From Glossina fuscipes (taxonomy: Eukaryota > Arthropoda > Insecta > Diptera > Glossinidae), in NCBI RefSeq assembly GCF_014805625.2, contig NW_023998415.1, positions 30,127,736 to 30,191,735 on the forward strand: a DNA stretch of 64,000 nucleotides, read 5' to 3'. Below the pieces are notes generated by a model, which did no database searches, had not been told where the DNA came from, and saw only the letters and a list, made by a program, of their open reading frames with translations. Every line of letters begins with the position of its first letter. Position 1 is the stretch's first letter. Shown piece after piece: positions 48,626-64,000 of the stretch. A program made the translations under genes and the position numbers.

Positions 48626-50649
48626 AATTGGAATTAACTTGGGCCGAATCTTTTCACACGTTTTACTAGTTTTCATAAACAATATATGTTAGCAGCGTAA
48701 ACGTATCATAAAAACATCCTGTGCCCCCCGTAAGTATACAAAGTATACAAAGACCCAACAACAACTTGTAGTATATGGCAATATATAAGTAAGTAGTCGA
48801 CGACTTTCTAAGCTATCGCATGAACGTAACATATGCACCGTCATCGTTGCTTATAACGATTAGGAATATACTTAGCTCAAGAGATCTTCGTTGCGAAATT
48901 GGAATGAACGTAATCCAATCTATGTCGCATGGATGTAAAAAAAAAAAAAAAAAAAAAAAAATTAAAACGAACAGAAAAAAGAAATCTCCTTACCAGTGTA
49001 CGCACTTGAAGTAATTTTACTTGGAAAAATCTCGAAGTACTTTACCAGCTAGCGTATATTAAATTTGCAGCATAAAAGCTATAAAAATTGTATATAAAAT
49101 TTTATATTCATCATCACTAGTGGATGGAAAGTAAGCTTACTTTCTCTAAAGGCAACAACAGGTACTGAGTGATACCATTATCTGTGCACTCGTTTATTGT
49201 CTGTCCGTATGAACCTATCAGTAGAAATTTCAACTTTCAATTTATCAGTTTACAAAATGACGTCACCCCAAACACGACCGAGAGAGATATCGTAAAAATG
49301 TCGATAATATACAGAAAATCAAAAACTAGATAGCTTCTTGCTCCTTGAGAACGTGTGGCCAAATGTGCTAAGTTGAGTGTGATTTTTACGCGCGTTGTAG
49401 TAACACTCTCTTACTACTTACTTACTTTGCTTATTAATTTTTCGTCTTCTTTCATTTTTTGCGGACATCCATCCCTACGGTATAGTAATCGCAAAAGCAG
49501 ATGAGAGAATGCGTGAAACGTTAATGGATATAATCAAGTCATTTGTGACTTAAATATCATGGGGCATTTTATTGTATCGAAATGTGCATAATGATGAACA
49601 CAAAAATATAGCACGTAGTTGAGATGATAATGACACTCTTAAACGCATCATCATTCCATAAAATATGGTCTACGTATGTGTTCTTAAAAGGTTACGTTAG
49701 CTATGATATCGAAAGACTTTATATATTATATATAAGGTAGTTGAGTAAAAATCTCTATTCTATGCAGAGATGGACTTTTATTAATCGTCTTATCGCAAAC
49801 TGACTGAGAATACTCGAGAATTCCTTGAGAAGATGCACTTATTTATTATCTAACGTGTGTTTGTTTAATGCTGTTCCAAATAAGTTGTTATTAAATGCAT
49901 GGTCATGCCTGAGAGCAACGATTGAAATCGTAATCGGAATCGTCGGAATCAACGTTCTTGGGGCTAATTAGTCTCAATAATGCTACATTTTGCATCCGTG
50001 ACCGATGCTTGATTGTGATTTTGTAGCGCCTTTGAACTCTTCTCGATCTTCTTGCATAATATCTGCCGCGCTAGGCTTTTAAAATATTTGAAATTCTTCC
50101 CTGCGCTACGGCAAGTCTGACGCGTTCGCTTCGCGCAAATACGAATTAAACATCGGAAGTGCATCCAAAAAATACGATAAAGATCATCTTGATAGACATG
50201 AGGAGAGAATTCGCGGAATTTAAGAATTTTCGTTTCTTGTTGTCTAGGTATACGAATATGTAAAGCTATAGTTATGTACGCATCATCTTCTTTGTCTCTT
50301 GATCTTTATATAATGGGTTTATATATACGAGAGATAGGAAAGGGTTATAGCAAATTCGTTTCGAACCGCAATATGAAAAAAATTTGTTGTTTTTTTTTTT
50401 GTTTCAATTTTCTTTTATTTGTTTTCAATTGCAGTTTACCGTTCGTTATAAGAGAAAATGGTTTTAATTTGTATTAAAGAAATTGCTTTATATCCTACAA
50501 CAATATTGAAAAAAACAATAACAGAAACACTATAAGACTTAAAATAGAAGAGAAAACATATCATTTGTTTGTGGTTATTTTCCACAACATGTACCAGAAT
50601 AATACATGAGACAAATAGCTGAATTGAACAAACAGCCGTTATCATCAAC
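48626..50649. other. Upstream region of the Mypt-75D gene; no gene seen
   Basis: It should contain the promoter or a 5' UTR exon of the downstream gene, but no core element stands out. Poly-A is at 48937-48961. The ORF on the minus strand at 49964-50164 is unrecognised. A GTCTGTCCGTATGAACC stretch at 49200-49216 is probably another fragment of the dispersed repeats. Confidence 0.45.
48937..48961. repeat. Poly-A run, 25 bp
   Basis: An uninterrupted A run. Confidence 0.9.
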
Positions 50650-54468
<3,819 letters not shown>

Positions 54469-54524
54469 AATATATCTTTGGTAGATTTTTATATCCATCA
54501 TCGAAACTTGAGGGAACATTAATA

Positions 54525-54527
<3 letters not shown>

Positions 54528-54563
<36 letters not shown>
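54528..54563. repeat. (TA)18 microsatellite in the 3' UTR region
   Basis: An uninterrupted TA run about 60 bp after the Mypt-75D stop codon, probably transcribed. Confidence 0.9.
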
Positions 54564-54571
<8 letters not shown>

Positions 54572-55361
54572 TTATTATTTTTTTTGATTATTGTAAAAAT
54601 CTACTTAACATACATACTCGGTTTACTTTTGTCGATTTAAATTTAAGAAGTGAGCGTGATAAAGCTACATATGCAAGCGAGAAATGGATAGCAAGTTATG
54701 TTACTTTTCTCACACAATCGCAGCTTTAACTGAAGAAATATCGATTTGTCCCTTATAAAAAGATAAGCATTCCTTGATAGTCCTCTCTTCGCTTGCAATA
54801 TTTATATATTTTATGCATTCAAATTTCACTGTTCTCTTGCCTATCCGTGTTACCCTATAGGGATCGAATGGATAAGCATATCAGCGATAGATCAGATGTA
54901 AAAGATTCTTATTTAGTTGGATTTGGCTCTAGAATTTGCATATAACGATGCAATATGTATTTATGTGTATGTGAGGCAAACACACTTTTCGATGCAAGTG
55001 ATTTAAGAAAAAAAAAAAAAAGAAAGAAATGAAAATTTGAAAATCTCTTATTAATTCGCAAAACGACATCCAACTGCAAATGTTTACACTATAAGGCCCT
55101 TTGTTACTCTATAAGGACTTTTATGGATTAAATTAAGATATAATGAAGTATCGATTCGAAGAGTTCTGAAATTATTTTCCCTACTTCGATTTTTTGCATT
55201 ATTCATTAACAAGTGCTTTCGTTCCCCAAAAGCTTCTTATCTAGCAAAAGCATAGCAAATGCATGGCAAATAGCAGAGGCGAGCCGATGGGAATCGTATA
55301 ATAATACAGATATGATTATTACTAAATTGAATGAAAAAGAATGTGTTACGAACCTGATTAA

Positions 55362-55367
55362 AATAAA
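55362..55367 (+). terminator. Possible AATAAA polyadenylation signal of Mypt-75D
   Basis: A canonical hexamer about 0.9 kb past the stop codon. Others follow, and nothing else distinguishes it. Confidence 0.2.
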
Positions 55368-55541
55368 TTTAAGCTACAAAAATAGATTCATTTCTGAATG
55401 AAATAATCGAACCTATGATGCGTTTCCTATCTTGTTATCCAATTGGTTTCATCTACAAGAGATATTGCCAAAGCATTTACATCGCTATTCAGTCTGATTC
55501 AGTTATTGCAAAGAAAGGCATTGAGAATTCGATTTTCTCTC

Positions 55542-55542
55542 G

Positions 55543-55585
<43 letters not shown>

Positions 55586-55586
55586 G
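55542..55586. repeat. (CAT)n microsatellite
   Basis: Fourteen to fifteen uninterrupted CAT units. Confidence 0.9.
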
Positions 55587-56474
55587 AATTCTGGTTCTGT
55601 TTCTAACGGACGACAGAGCATTAATAATGAAACGGATAGTCTTAGACTGATTAAATTGAGTTCAAAATAAGACTATGGACTATGGATCTCGATAGTCATT
55701 TCCCGTAAGTAAGTTCAAATAGATTGGGCACTACTAACAATAGAGTTTTTGTTGGCTTTCAAGTCAACTTGCCTCGTATTTAACATTTACACGGCGTTTC
55801 TTCATTATGTCAGCCAAGATATTTCGCCCAATTGTTGATAGTAACGTTATTGCCATTGGGAAATAGTGGAGCACACACACACAAGATTTTATATATGATA
55901 AGCAATCGTAAATAGGGGTCAGTAAATCATCAATTCAAACAAATGTATTGTAATTTACAACTGCTTAGCTGCTATGTTGTTTTCGCACAAATTTCAAACT
56001 CTCGATTCCGGCGACTTTCGTGGTGTCTGCATTTTTTCAATCTTCTTTCAATCTTCTGCGAATTGCAAAACTTTGACATTTTTCATCCGCTGAGCACTTT
56101 GTAATTGAAAGATGAAATATATGTGCGCGATGATATGGTAGTGGCTTTCGCAAGAAAATAAAATCAACTCAATTTTTTTTTTTCGAATCAAATTTCTGCT
56201 AATACAACAACAACAACAACAAATGTATGTTTTAGAAATCTCGAATTCGATTGAAGGATAATGAAAGGAATGTGTTTGCATCATATTATGTGAAATTGTA
56301 TAGCAAATCATTAGTACGAATACTTCGAATGAAAATGAAAAGGAAAAAAAAAGGAAAAAAAAAAATAAAATGTCGAAACTTGCTAATTACGAGATTTTCA
56401 ATGCATATCCCTGCGTTATTTATCCGCAGGTTTAGAAAATGTAATATAAAAGCGAAAAAAAAGGGCGATAACGG

Positions 56475-56750
56475 TTCACGGCCCACTATAAAATAGCGCG
56501 CACCACCCTACAGTTATTCATGCAATGACTTTTCACGAGAAGACTTTATCCAATCTTGGACTTGGTCCAATCCGAATCAATGTCAATAGTGAACATCCCT
56601 GGGCGGGGAAACAGTTTGGTATATCGAAAATGTACGGCATGTGCGTTGCACATAAAGAAAGAAGAGAGATAGATGAACGGACGGACGGGCGTACGGATGG
56701 ACAGACAATCATAGATCGATTCAGAAGATCGATTGTAAGGGTTGCCTAAA
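56475..56750 (+). repeat. Dispersed repeat family A, copy 7 (rearranged)
   Basis: It contains GATGAACGGACGGACGGGCG, GGATGGACAGACAATCATAG and two GATCGATT boxes in family order. The GGCCCACTATA terminus at 56479-56489 is in the opposite orientation to that core, so the copy is rearranged or two fragments abut. Confidence 0.5.
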
Positions 56751-57691
56751 TTCGAAGACACCTCGTAACGTAATAAATATAAATTAGATGACTTTGTAAA
56801 GGCAAATGGATTATAACTTTATAACTCATTTAATGCACGCAAATTGTACTTGAACTGAACGGAAACTAAGTGGAAGTCATTCAACTATGAGTTCAACATT
56901 TTTTTTTTAACTGCGCTCGCTTATTATCGCAACGAGAAGAGAGCAAAGTAAATACACGTAAAAGAGAATTAAAAAGTTTCCCAAAAGGATTCCTACAAAG
57001 CCGTCTTATTATTTGAACAACTTTTTATACTTGTCTATTGGAACACAAAAGCAACAAACGCACGTTACGGAAATTACTGTTGAATTCAATTAAAGAAGCT
57101 TGTGTTGTAAAATTTTTTAAGAGCATTTCTGCATTTCTCCAGGTTTCCGCAACAAATTGTTTTGCTTTTTAAAGGTAAAACAGAGTTGTATGCGACTGAA
57201 CTTTATCTCGAATCTTTTTCTAATAATATTCTCCGGTAAATTTATTTGTATTCTTTTGCATTGGCCCTTCCCATCCATCCATTCACCCAGTAAATATACG
57301 AAGTAAATTTGATGGCTGACGACGCCATTGTGAGAAAAAAGCGACGAATACCCGTCGACTTGGCAGTTGCGATAACTCTTAGCATTATGAGTGAGAATAT
57401 TTAGTTTAATGAATTGGGCTAAAGAAATTTGATTCTCCTCGGATATCATCCATCATATAGGTACATAGATAAATGCATGCTGAGTCCCAAAGCAGAAAAT
57501 CGCAATAAATTCGTAAAAAGTTTTCGCATCATTTAATAAAGAAATCCAAATTTTCAAAATTTTCTTTGTACTCTCAAGTTTCAAATGAAATTTCTAGAAA
57601 TTAATTGTAAAGTTGTATAAAACTGTTGCTGCGACTGTTTATAATTCGAATAACTTGATAAGAATTTGCCACTGATCAAGAATATATATAT

Positions 57692-57719
57692 GTGCTATGT
57701 GCTATGTGCTATGTGCTAT
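57692..57719. repeat. (GTGCTAT)4 heptamer repeat
   Basis: Four perfect heptamers between TA-rich flanks. Confidence 0.9.
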
Positions 57720-58000
57720 ATTAAAGATAATACGATAAAATCAGTGTAGTCCATACTTTTCAATGATGGGTAGCAATATGTATGTACTTATTATGAGATG
57801 GCCATTTATTCTTCATTAAATTTATCCAATTAAATTGCAACAGAAGACAATGAACAGTAAAAAATCTTATCAAAGTATTTGCAACAACTGTTTCTGTATT
57901 ATATTCGCCTCTTGAAGAGTTCAATGCACAATAACTAACTCAAAGGGGAAACTAGCTAAAATTATGAAAAGACTTGTGGAAAAAATATAAATGAAGAGAG

Positions 58001-58002
<2 letters not shown>

Positions 58003-58059
<57 letters not shown>

Positions 58060-58060
58060 A
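58003..58060. repeat. (GA)n microsatellite, about 50 bp
   Basis: A long GA run with an ACGG interruption at the left end. Such tracts bind GAGA factor in flies when in promoters, but no promoter context is visible here. Confidence 0.9.
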
Positions 58061-58415
58061 ATATATTTTAGTTTTTCAAATATTTTTTAAGAGATTTAAA
58101 GCATATTTTGCATATTAAAAGATCCCTATCTTTACTTGTACTGCCTACTACTACTACCCTTTACTGTTTATTTGTACATATAATGAAACAAGCGTTTCGT
58201 TCATCGAGGATAGAGAAAAACAAATTACAAACTACCAAATTAAATGAATAATTAATTATAAAAAGTAATCACAAGACCAGTTATCTGTGTATCCTATGTA
58301 TTATCAGAATGTAATAAAAACTCAAAAGAAAACTGACAGTGGTTTGGAAAATTGAGAAAATAAAGCAAAAATAATGCTTTTTATGTAAAAAAGTAAAATT
58401 TTAATGATAAACAAA

Positions 58416-58418
<3 letters not shown>

Positions 58419-58450
<32 letters not shown>
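58419..58450. repeat. (GA)n microsatellite, second tract
   Basis: A second GA run about 360 bp from the first, in the same orientation. Confidence 0.9.
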
Positions 58451-58452
<2 letters not shown>

Positions 58453-60049
58453 GCTTAGAAACGGGAATGGAATGCAAATTCCTGCATCGACTAAAGAGTA
58501 CTCCAACTAAATTTTTCCATATCGTATCATAAAAAGCATAGCAGTAAATAGAACAAATAAATGAATCAATCAATTATTTAATAATAAATTGTAATAAATT
58601 ATTAAATGTTTATATAAAAATTGTTTTTTTTTTTTTTTTGTTTTTCAAGTATATATTTGTAACATTTTCATAAGTTAGATAGATAGTTGTATGTATATGG
58701 AGGATTTCATGTAAATTATGTAAATAATAAATAACTAAGTTCTAGTTCTAGTTTGATTTTTCAAAACGAACGAATTCGGGGCCTTTCTTATTATCAAAAT
58801 AATATTATTATAAATTAGAAAATTTATTTTCATTATTTATTCCCGATTTCGGGCATATATTTCTGATATTTTGTTTAAATCAAACTAAGCTAAAAGCAAT
58901 AACATTGGGCCTGTACTAGTTATAAAAGAGAAATCAATTATAAACGAACAAGTATTTCGCGTATTTATTTATTTATTTTTTTTCAAAAATAATCTTTCGT
59001 CTTGTGTTCATGCGAACATCAAAATTGAAAAGGATTTCAATCTTTTACAATCAAAACTCACATGCACATGTGCATGTATCGGCGAATATATTAAATATAT
59101 TCATATGATGTATGCACACAGACACGAACACACACAGACACGAACACAAATAAACACCCACACATGTATTTATTTATGTGTATTATGTATTTCGTGCAAA
59201 CTTTAAATATAACATAAGACAAATTAGAAAAATTTCATATATAAAAAACAAATGATAAAACTAAATTAGTTTTAAAATAAATAAAAGCAAAATAAATAGT
59301 ATTATATATCATAGAATAAGAAATATATCATTTTAGAAACGAAAAAGCAAGTTTTGGAGTAAAAATCAAATTATTACAAAATATAGATGAACTTTGTTTC
59401 TTTTTTTTTTTTTTTTGCAAATAAGTTTTTTTCCTTTCTACACGTATGCTCAAGGGCTGCCGATTTTGAACACTGAAGCAAACGGATCCTATGTGAGTTT
59501 ATAAGAGATAGCTAGCATCCTAAAGATGTCAGAAGGGTACACTATATATTCATATATGATTTTGCATCAAAATATGGGCATAAGAAACCCATTCCTCAAA
59601 TCTCAACATTTCATCTGTAGTCGCAATGAAAACAGTACATTGTCCAACAAATCAATGGCAACATTCCATGCAATCATATTCAAATTGCAACACCATGTTC
59701 CATCCGTTCCTAGCGACTAATACTTTTAAATATCGAGAGTATCCTTCAGGGAGATCGATTTGAATCATACGATGACAACACTGCGAAAATCGAAAAGTAT
59801 TTTCATCGTCGGTCTATGCAGAGGGTCAGAGGTTAAAAGTTAGAAGAGTGCGGCTAATTATGTATCGCTCGAGAACAGCAGTATGCTGATGAATTCGAAG
59901 AACAAAATCTTCTTCTCTTTTTGATTTATCCGTAGGATATATCGATCCACATGTCGGTATATGCTATTGACAACGCTGGTGATAAATTTCTTCTTTTTTA
60001 TTTTTTTTGTCTCAGCGTCGATTGTGAATGATACGCCGACGAAATGTAC

Positions 60050-60370
60050 ACTTTAATATAATTATTTGACATCGATTGGGTGGTACGTTGACCCCACTTC
60101 CTAAAACCACATTTTGGAGACGTTATATACAATCTCAATTAGCGCGGAAAATGCCGTCCATTTGCAATTATACTCGGCGTCTGACTAGCCATTTAGGATC
60201 AATAAAGGGGGCGGAGAGTTTTTAATGAATCAAAAACAGTGTCTAATTTCTCTCACAATATATCGAAAATTGAGAGGTGCCGGTTCAAAAATACATAAAC
60301 AAATATCAGACAGATAGATCGGTACAAGTATAAATGGTGTCCTTTGTGCCCATTATTTTCGTTACCTTAA
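60050..60370 (+). repeat. Dispersed repeat family A, possible copy 8
   Basis: TCTCACAATATATCGAAAAT, a CAGACAGATAGATCGGTAC core and TATAAATGGTG follow family order, but with lower similarity than the other copies. Confidence 0.35.
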
Positions 60371-62039
60371 TAGGTATCCAGTACCATTGTTGATTATTAA
60401 TGAGCCTTAATCTGCGTTTCTGGCGGAAATTTTTTTATCTTTTCCCCAACTTTGCTTGGAATACAGTCAGCCAAGTCCTTCTACAACAACGAAGATTCCA
60501 ACAGCTTGCGTAAAAATACACAGACTGCATTTGTTTTTCATTTTCTTTTTTAACTTATTTCTCAGGTTCTTTACAAAACGCGTTGCGCATTCATTTAATT
60601 TGTATTAATTCTGAGTTCTTTATAACTCAGTTCCCCTAGCAGGCGATGTAATTTGATCTGTGTTCGTGTTTCGCAGAACACAGAGTTGAATTATTTCTGA
60701 GGTTCGTGTGACACATTTTCTATAAAAAGCGCTACGAATAAATTTCATCGTGAGATTCAAGTACTGTAAAATACTGTAATAGTGTCAACGTATTAAATTT
60801 TACTATGTTCGAAAATACGTACACACGGCCCTATATAATTAAATTAACTCAAACATTGATTGCTTAGGATACATGGAACTTTTCCTCTGCTTTCCGCTTA
60901 TCTCTCGCTTTATTAGAAAAAGATAAACGGCATACGCATGCGCAGAAAAGGTTTCATGAATATACGCAGGTGCAGTCTGCTTTCGAGCTCCCTTATACAG
61001 AGAAATTTACGCTTGAGCTTACGGTTAGGCAGGCGTAGATTATATCACTGGCTATGCACATATAAAGTCTGGAATACAGTTCCTGATCGAGCATAAACGC
61101 TTACGCTTCAAAGCCAATTGCGATTGCTATTTCCATGTTCAATGATTGCATTCGACTGTCTTGAAATGATCAAATGGTTCAAATGGGCTTTTGGCGACTT
61201 ATGAATTCTCAAATGAATCAACTACACACTGAACAAATACAAAACATTTTTTGTTCGTTAAAAAATAAAAACTGAATGAACTAAAATATTGACGTTTATT
61301 AAACCCGGGAGATATTCACAAAAGTTTGTGCTGCTTTACAGAATATTTATTTAAGTGCTCACTACGACCGTAACCGATACCATACGAAGTAACGCAAAGG
61401 AACCTTGTAGAAGAATCCTTAGGGAAATCTTCAAAAAAGTTGAAAATCCATTGGAGAATTGCAACTAACTTTGCTTTTTTTTTCATTCCCTTGCGTTGGC
61501 TCGTCATCGTGTAGTCATTTGAATGACTATTCAAGTCTTTGACTAACGCGAAAGATAACAATCGGCCGATTGACTTCGTAAATAACAAAGTAACTTTTAC
61601 GCGGAATAATTGGGTTATTTTGTTTGGAGAAGCTGCCACTTAAAGCAAAGGCAAACATGTCTAATTTGTTAACATTCGATTGCCGGATCGAGACGATCTG
61701 ACTCATTTACGATTTTATTGCCATATATTTCCAAAAATTAGAAACCGTTTTTTTTCTTAAATAGTAATAAAATACTTGCTTTTCCTCGCCATCCCTTACT
61801 ACCCAACGTCCATATATTGCTGTACCCATTAAATGATCAACCACGGAAAAAATTTATCGACAACAGTCAGGCTCAGTTATACAGTTACAAGCGCAGACAT
61901 AGCAGTCGATGAGCAATTGTCCTCAACTACACTCACATATTTAGTACACATCGAACAAATCAGATAAATTTGGGATCGAGTTAGGCGTCAAAGCGGTTAA
62001 AATACCACGTTGAACTACCATATATGCCCTGCAACCCAA
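60371..62039. other. Gene-free stretch
   Basis: No simple-repeat structure of note and no recognised coding sequence. The longest open frame (61316-61639, minus) begins at a GTG and matches nothing I know. Confidence 0.5.
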
Positions 62040-62960
62040 ATAAAGTGTGTCCCAAGATTTCAATTTGCCGCCAATTGAGGGGCAAAGTGTTGCCAACCCC
62101 ACAGCAACAAACAAAGTTTGACAGTTGGCAGATAAAAGTTAGCAAAAATGTGGCATTGGACGAGAAGGCGACGCGTTTTTATTATTAAACAAATAAAATA
62201 ATGAAAGCTTACCCGCCACAGTTTGCAAAGTTCGTACAAAATATGTTTGGAATATTCATTTGACTTCATCAACTGTGAAAAAAGGTGGTTAAAAAAATCC
62301 AGGAAGGCTGCGTCATTTGACGATGCTAAACAGGCTGACCGTCCAATAACAAGCCGTTTAAATGTTTATATCGAAGCAGTGCGTAAGAGTGTTGGTGGAA
62401 CTCCAGGAACATCAATTTGGCATCTGCGTCTCCACGCTTATAAAGTTCAATTAGCACAAGAACTGAAGCGCAACGATCATGCCCAACGAAGAGAATTCGT
62501 TGAATGGAAGCCGATTGCTCGAGCAGAATCCTAAACGATGAAACTCATTTGCACCTTGAAGGCTTCGTTAATCGTTAAAATTGCCGCATTTGGGGTTAAG
62601 AGAAACAAATGCATTGACAACATATCCTTTTTCGGAGTGGATTTGGGCTGGAGGGGTCATTGCACCATACTTCTTCGAGGCTAATCAAGCAATGACTGTT
62701 ACTGGCGGTCGATATCACGCTATAATAATCCAGCTCTTTCTGTTTATGTTGTGCCGGTCTCACTAGATCGATGCCACATGCCATACATTCGGCGAAATAA
62801 TTCAACTACTGCCTGAGACATTCCCTAATCGCGTACTCTCTCGTCTCGGTGATCAGAATTGGCCCGCTGGATCATGTGATGTAACACTAATGAATTTCTT
62901 TTTATGAGGTTATTCGAAGTCAAAGGTCTATCCTAACATCTCTTTTGCATTCTCTATTAA
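62040..62960 (+). mobile_element. DUF4817-type element remnant, nearly full span
   Basis: It starts at a GTGTCCCAAGATT terminus like that at 30074. A decayed RVFIIK helix-turn-helix follows at about 62176, then in one frame GTPGTSIWHLRLHAYKVQLAQE and LKRNDHAQRREFVEW (to 62510). THLHLEGFVNR-NCRIWG is in another frame (the first catalytic Asp is in the NDETH form). WAGGVIAPYFFEANQAMTVTGGRYH is at 62645-62720. FPNRVLSRLGDQNWPAGSCDVT (about 62822-62885) holds the third catalytic Asp, and GYSKSKVYPN closes it. Stops and frameshifts separate the blocks. It is the best-preserved of the three copies and still cannot encode a transposase. Confidence 0.8.
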
Positions 62961-63695
62961 CATGTTTGCTTATCACAATTAATTTCTTTTTATTTATTTT
63001 CATTTTCAGTTCCAGCACCAAAAGAATCCCCTTTTGTTCGAATATTCTTTTCAATTTTCTTTCCTCGAAAATTTTTTGCTCAAAAATAGTTCTTTAGCGG
63101 CATCTATTAAAGACAGAATCGCACGTGTTAGACTTTAAATGTTGCGAAATGATGGGAAGAATGGTAAGAAAGTATACAGCTCTCTAGAGAGGTCCATAAA
63201 AATCTTCAATAACTTTGACCCAAACTCGTAAGTTCTTGGTAGAAGCATTGAAATCTTCGGGCTCGCTCTCAACCTCGTATCTGCTCATAGATCATCTTGA
63301 TAAAGCTATACTAACATATTCCTTTTTGAAAATAAAGGCGGGCTCTTAGAGGAGGTAATAATCAACAGGCAAGGCAGCAATGTTTGTGTAACGATTGCTT
63401 TCATCAATTATAGTTACACTACTTGTCGTCATTATTGCCAGCAAGTATTTTCGGTTACAATTGGTTAATAAATAGTTATCCTAATTCCTCATTTTGTGCA
63501 ATTAAACTGACAGTTTCATTCTTCTTCTGCGAGTCAGTATATCAACAACAGATGATTTACAAAGTCGAGTAAAGGAGGTTCAATGAGAACACGGAGTTCT
63601 GTCTTTAAACTTTAATAAAGTCAACGATTAGCTTGATTGCAATGTGTATAGCTATGAGCCTTAAAAAAAATGTGCGATCAGTATGTTGAGACCTA
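62961..63695. other. Flank with family D fragment
   Basis: Apart from the family D fragment at 63118-63260, I see AT-rich sequence without coding character. Confidence 0.5.
63118..63260 (+). repeat. Family D coding-like repeat, fragment 3
   Basis: GCACGTGTTAGACTTTAAATG and AGTATACAGCTCTCTAG match the copy at 46409. The frame has one internal stop but otherwise runs RVRL-MLRND, KKVYSSLE, IKIFNNFDPNS. Confidence 0.5.
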
Positions 63696-63956
63696 TTGAG
63701 ATTTTGTTCGAGAGAAGTTTTGATAAATAATGGTGTAACAAACATGTTTATTTTGAAAGAAACATTGCAAAAATGCGATTGTTTAAAATTAAAGATTAAA
63801 ACATGTGAATATGAGTATGAAAATAGGGAATTAATTACATTTGTGGCCTGCAAGAATGGCTACGAAATGTTTAGAAGAATATCAGAAAAATGTAACCAAA
63901 ACTCATTGACATTACATAACTTGGAAGAAAATAAGTTGAATGCTGCACTTAGTTGA
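63696..63956 (+). other. Unassigned open frame at the right edge
   Basis: A frame of 86 codons with protein-like composition (KLKIKTCEYEY, ELITFVACKNGYEMF, RRISEKC). It begins at a TTG, with the first ATG at about 63744, and ends inside a tandem repeat. I do not recognise it. It could be a decayed ankyrin-like or transposon fragment, or chance. Confidence 0.2.
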
Positions 63957-64000
63957 ATGCTGCACTTAGCTGAATGCAGCGCTGCACATAGCCCAATGCA
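63934..64000. repeat. 17-bp tandem repeat at the right edge
   Basis: TTGAATGCTGCACTTAG occurs twice, followed by variants (CTGAATGCAGCGCTGCACATAG, CCAATGCA) running off the window. The array may be longer outside. Confidence 0.8.

Larger units (their letters stand above)
54469..56474. other. Downstream of Mypt-75D, probable 3' UTR and flank
   Basis: Just past the stop is a long (TA)n run, then AT-rich sequence without coding character. AATAAA hexamers occur, the first plausible one at 55362-55367. A (CAT)n run is at 55542-55586 and (CAA)n at 56204-56221. The ORF 55415-55606 is the (CAT)n run read as His. Confidence 0.5.
56751..60049. other. Gene-free stretch with purine repeats
   Basis: It contains (GTGCTAT)4 at 57692-57719, (GA)n at 58003-58060 and again at 58419-58450, poly-T at 58623-58640 and 59401-59417, and an 18-bp perfect palindrome ACATGCACATGTGCATGT at 59060-59077. 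ORFs at 57117-57449 (minus) and 59526-59720 (plus) are unrecognised. Confidence 0.5.

Noticed and set aside
55415..55670. His-rich and Ile-rich ORFs
   Set aside because: They are translations of the (CAT)n microsatellite.
57117..57449. 110-residue ORF on the minus strand
   Set aside because: No recognisable domain, no promoter or intron signals. Chance is likely.
61316..61639. 107-residue ORF on the minus strand
   Set aside because: It starts at GTG, has no splice context and shows no recognisable motif; its length is not remarkable in 64 kb.

Overview
This window looks like nuclear DNA of a higher (schizophoran) fly, probably a tephritid fruit fly. The evidence is three Drosophila-type genes with short introns of about 60-120 bp, AT-rich intergenic DNA full of simple repeats and long A/T runs, and many decayed Tc1/mariner, piggyBac and non-autonomous elements of kinds common in tephritid genomes. 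The species assignment is an inference. I see no prokaryotic or viral genes.

Genes. (1) 1-753, minus strand: the 5' part of a TRMT2A-type tRNA (uracil-5-)-methyltransferase in three exons, running off the left edge. (2) 2384-4355, minus strand: a complete two-exon aurora borealis (bora) gene, whose product activates Aurora-A and Polo at mitotic entry. (3) 50650-54468, plus strand: a complete seven-exon gene for a membrane-targeted PP1 regulatory subunit of the TIMAP/PPP1R16 type, the ortholog of Drosophila MYPT-75D, with an RVxF PP1 docking motif, ankyrin repeats and a C-terminal CAAX box. bora and Mypt-75D are divergently oriented. From memory, their Drosophila counterparts are neighbours with consecutive gene identifiers (CG6897, CG6896), so this pairing looks like conserved synteny.

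The 46 kb between the bora and Mypt-75D start codons has no gene I can support. It holds a transposon graveyard: mariner fragments of at least two further subfamilies (13.9 and 20.5 kb), two Tc1-like remnants (28.3 and 37.9 kb), a piggyBac C-terminal fragment (34.5 kb), two DUF4817-type element remnants (30.1 and 45.5 kb; a third lies at 62.1 kb), copies of a roughly 0.4-kb dispersed repeat carrying a GACGGACAGAC core (here family A), a second dimeric dispersed repeat (family B, 15.5 and 31.0 kb), a 123-bp tandem array (25.9 kb), a tRNA-like degenerate sequence (26.4 kb), and many microsatellites. A separate 5'-truncated mariner copy lies between the TRMT2A-type gene and bora.

Downstream of Mypt-75D (54.5-64 kb) there is a probable long 3' UTR, several microsatellites, further dispersed repeats and a DUF4817-type element remnant. 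No RNA gene, CRISPR array or convincing new biological system was found. The best leads are the stepwise-drifting hexamer ladder at 23.1 kb, the inverted POU-octamer palindrome at 43.9 kb, the coding-like repeat family at 18.0, 46.4 and 63.1 kb, and an exon-like ORF at 14.5 kb.
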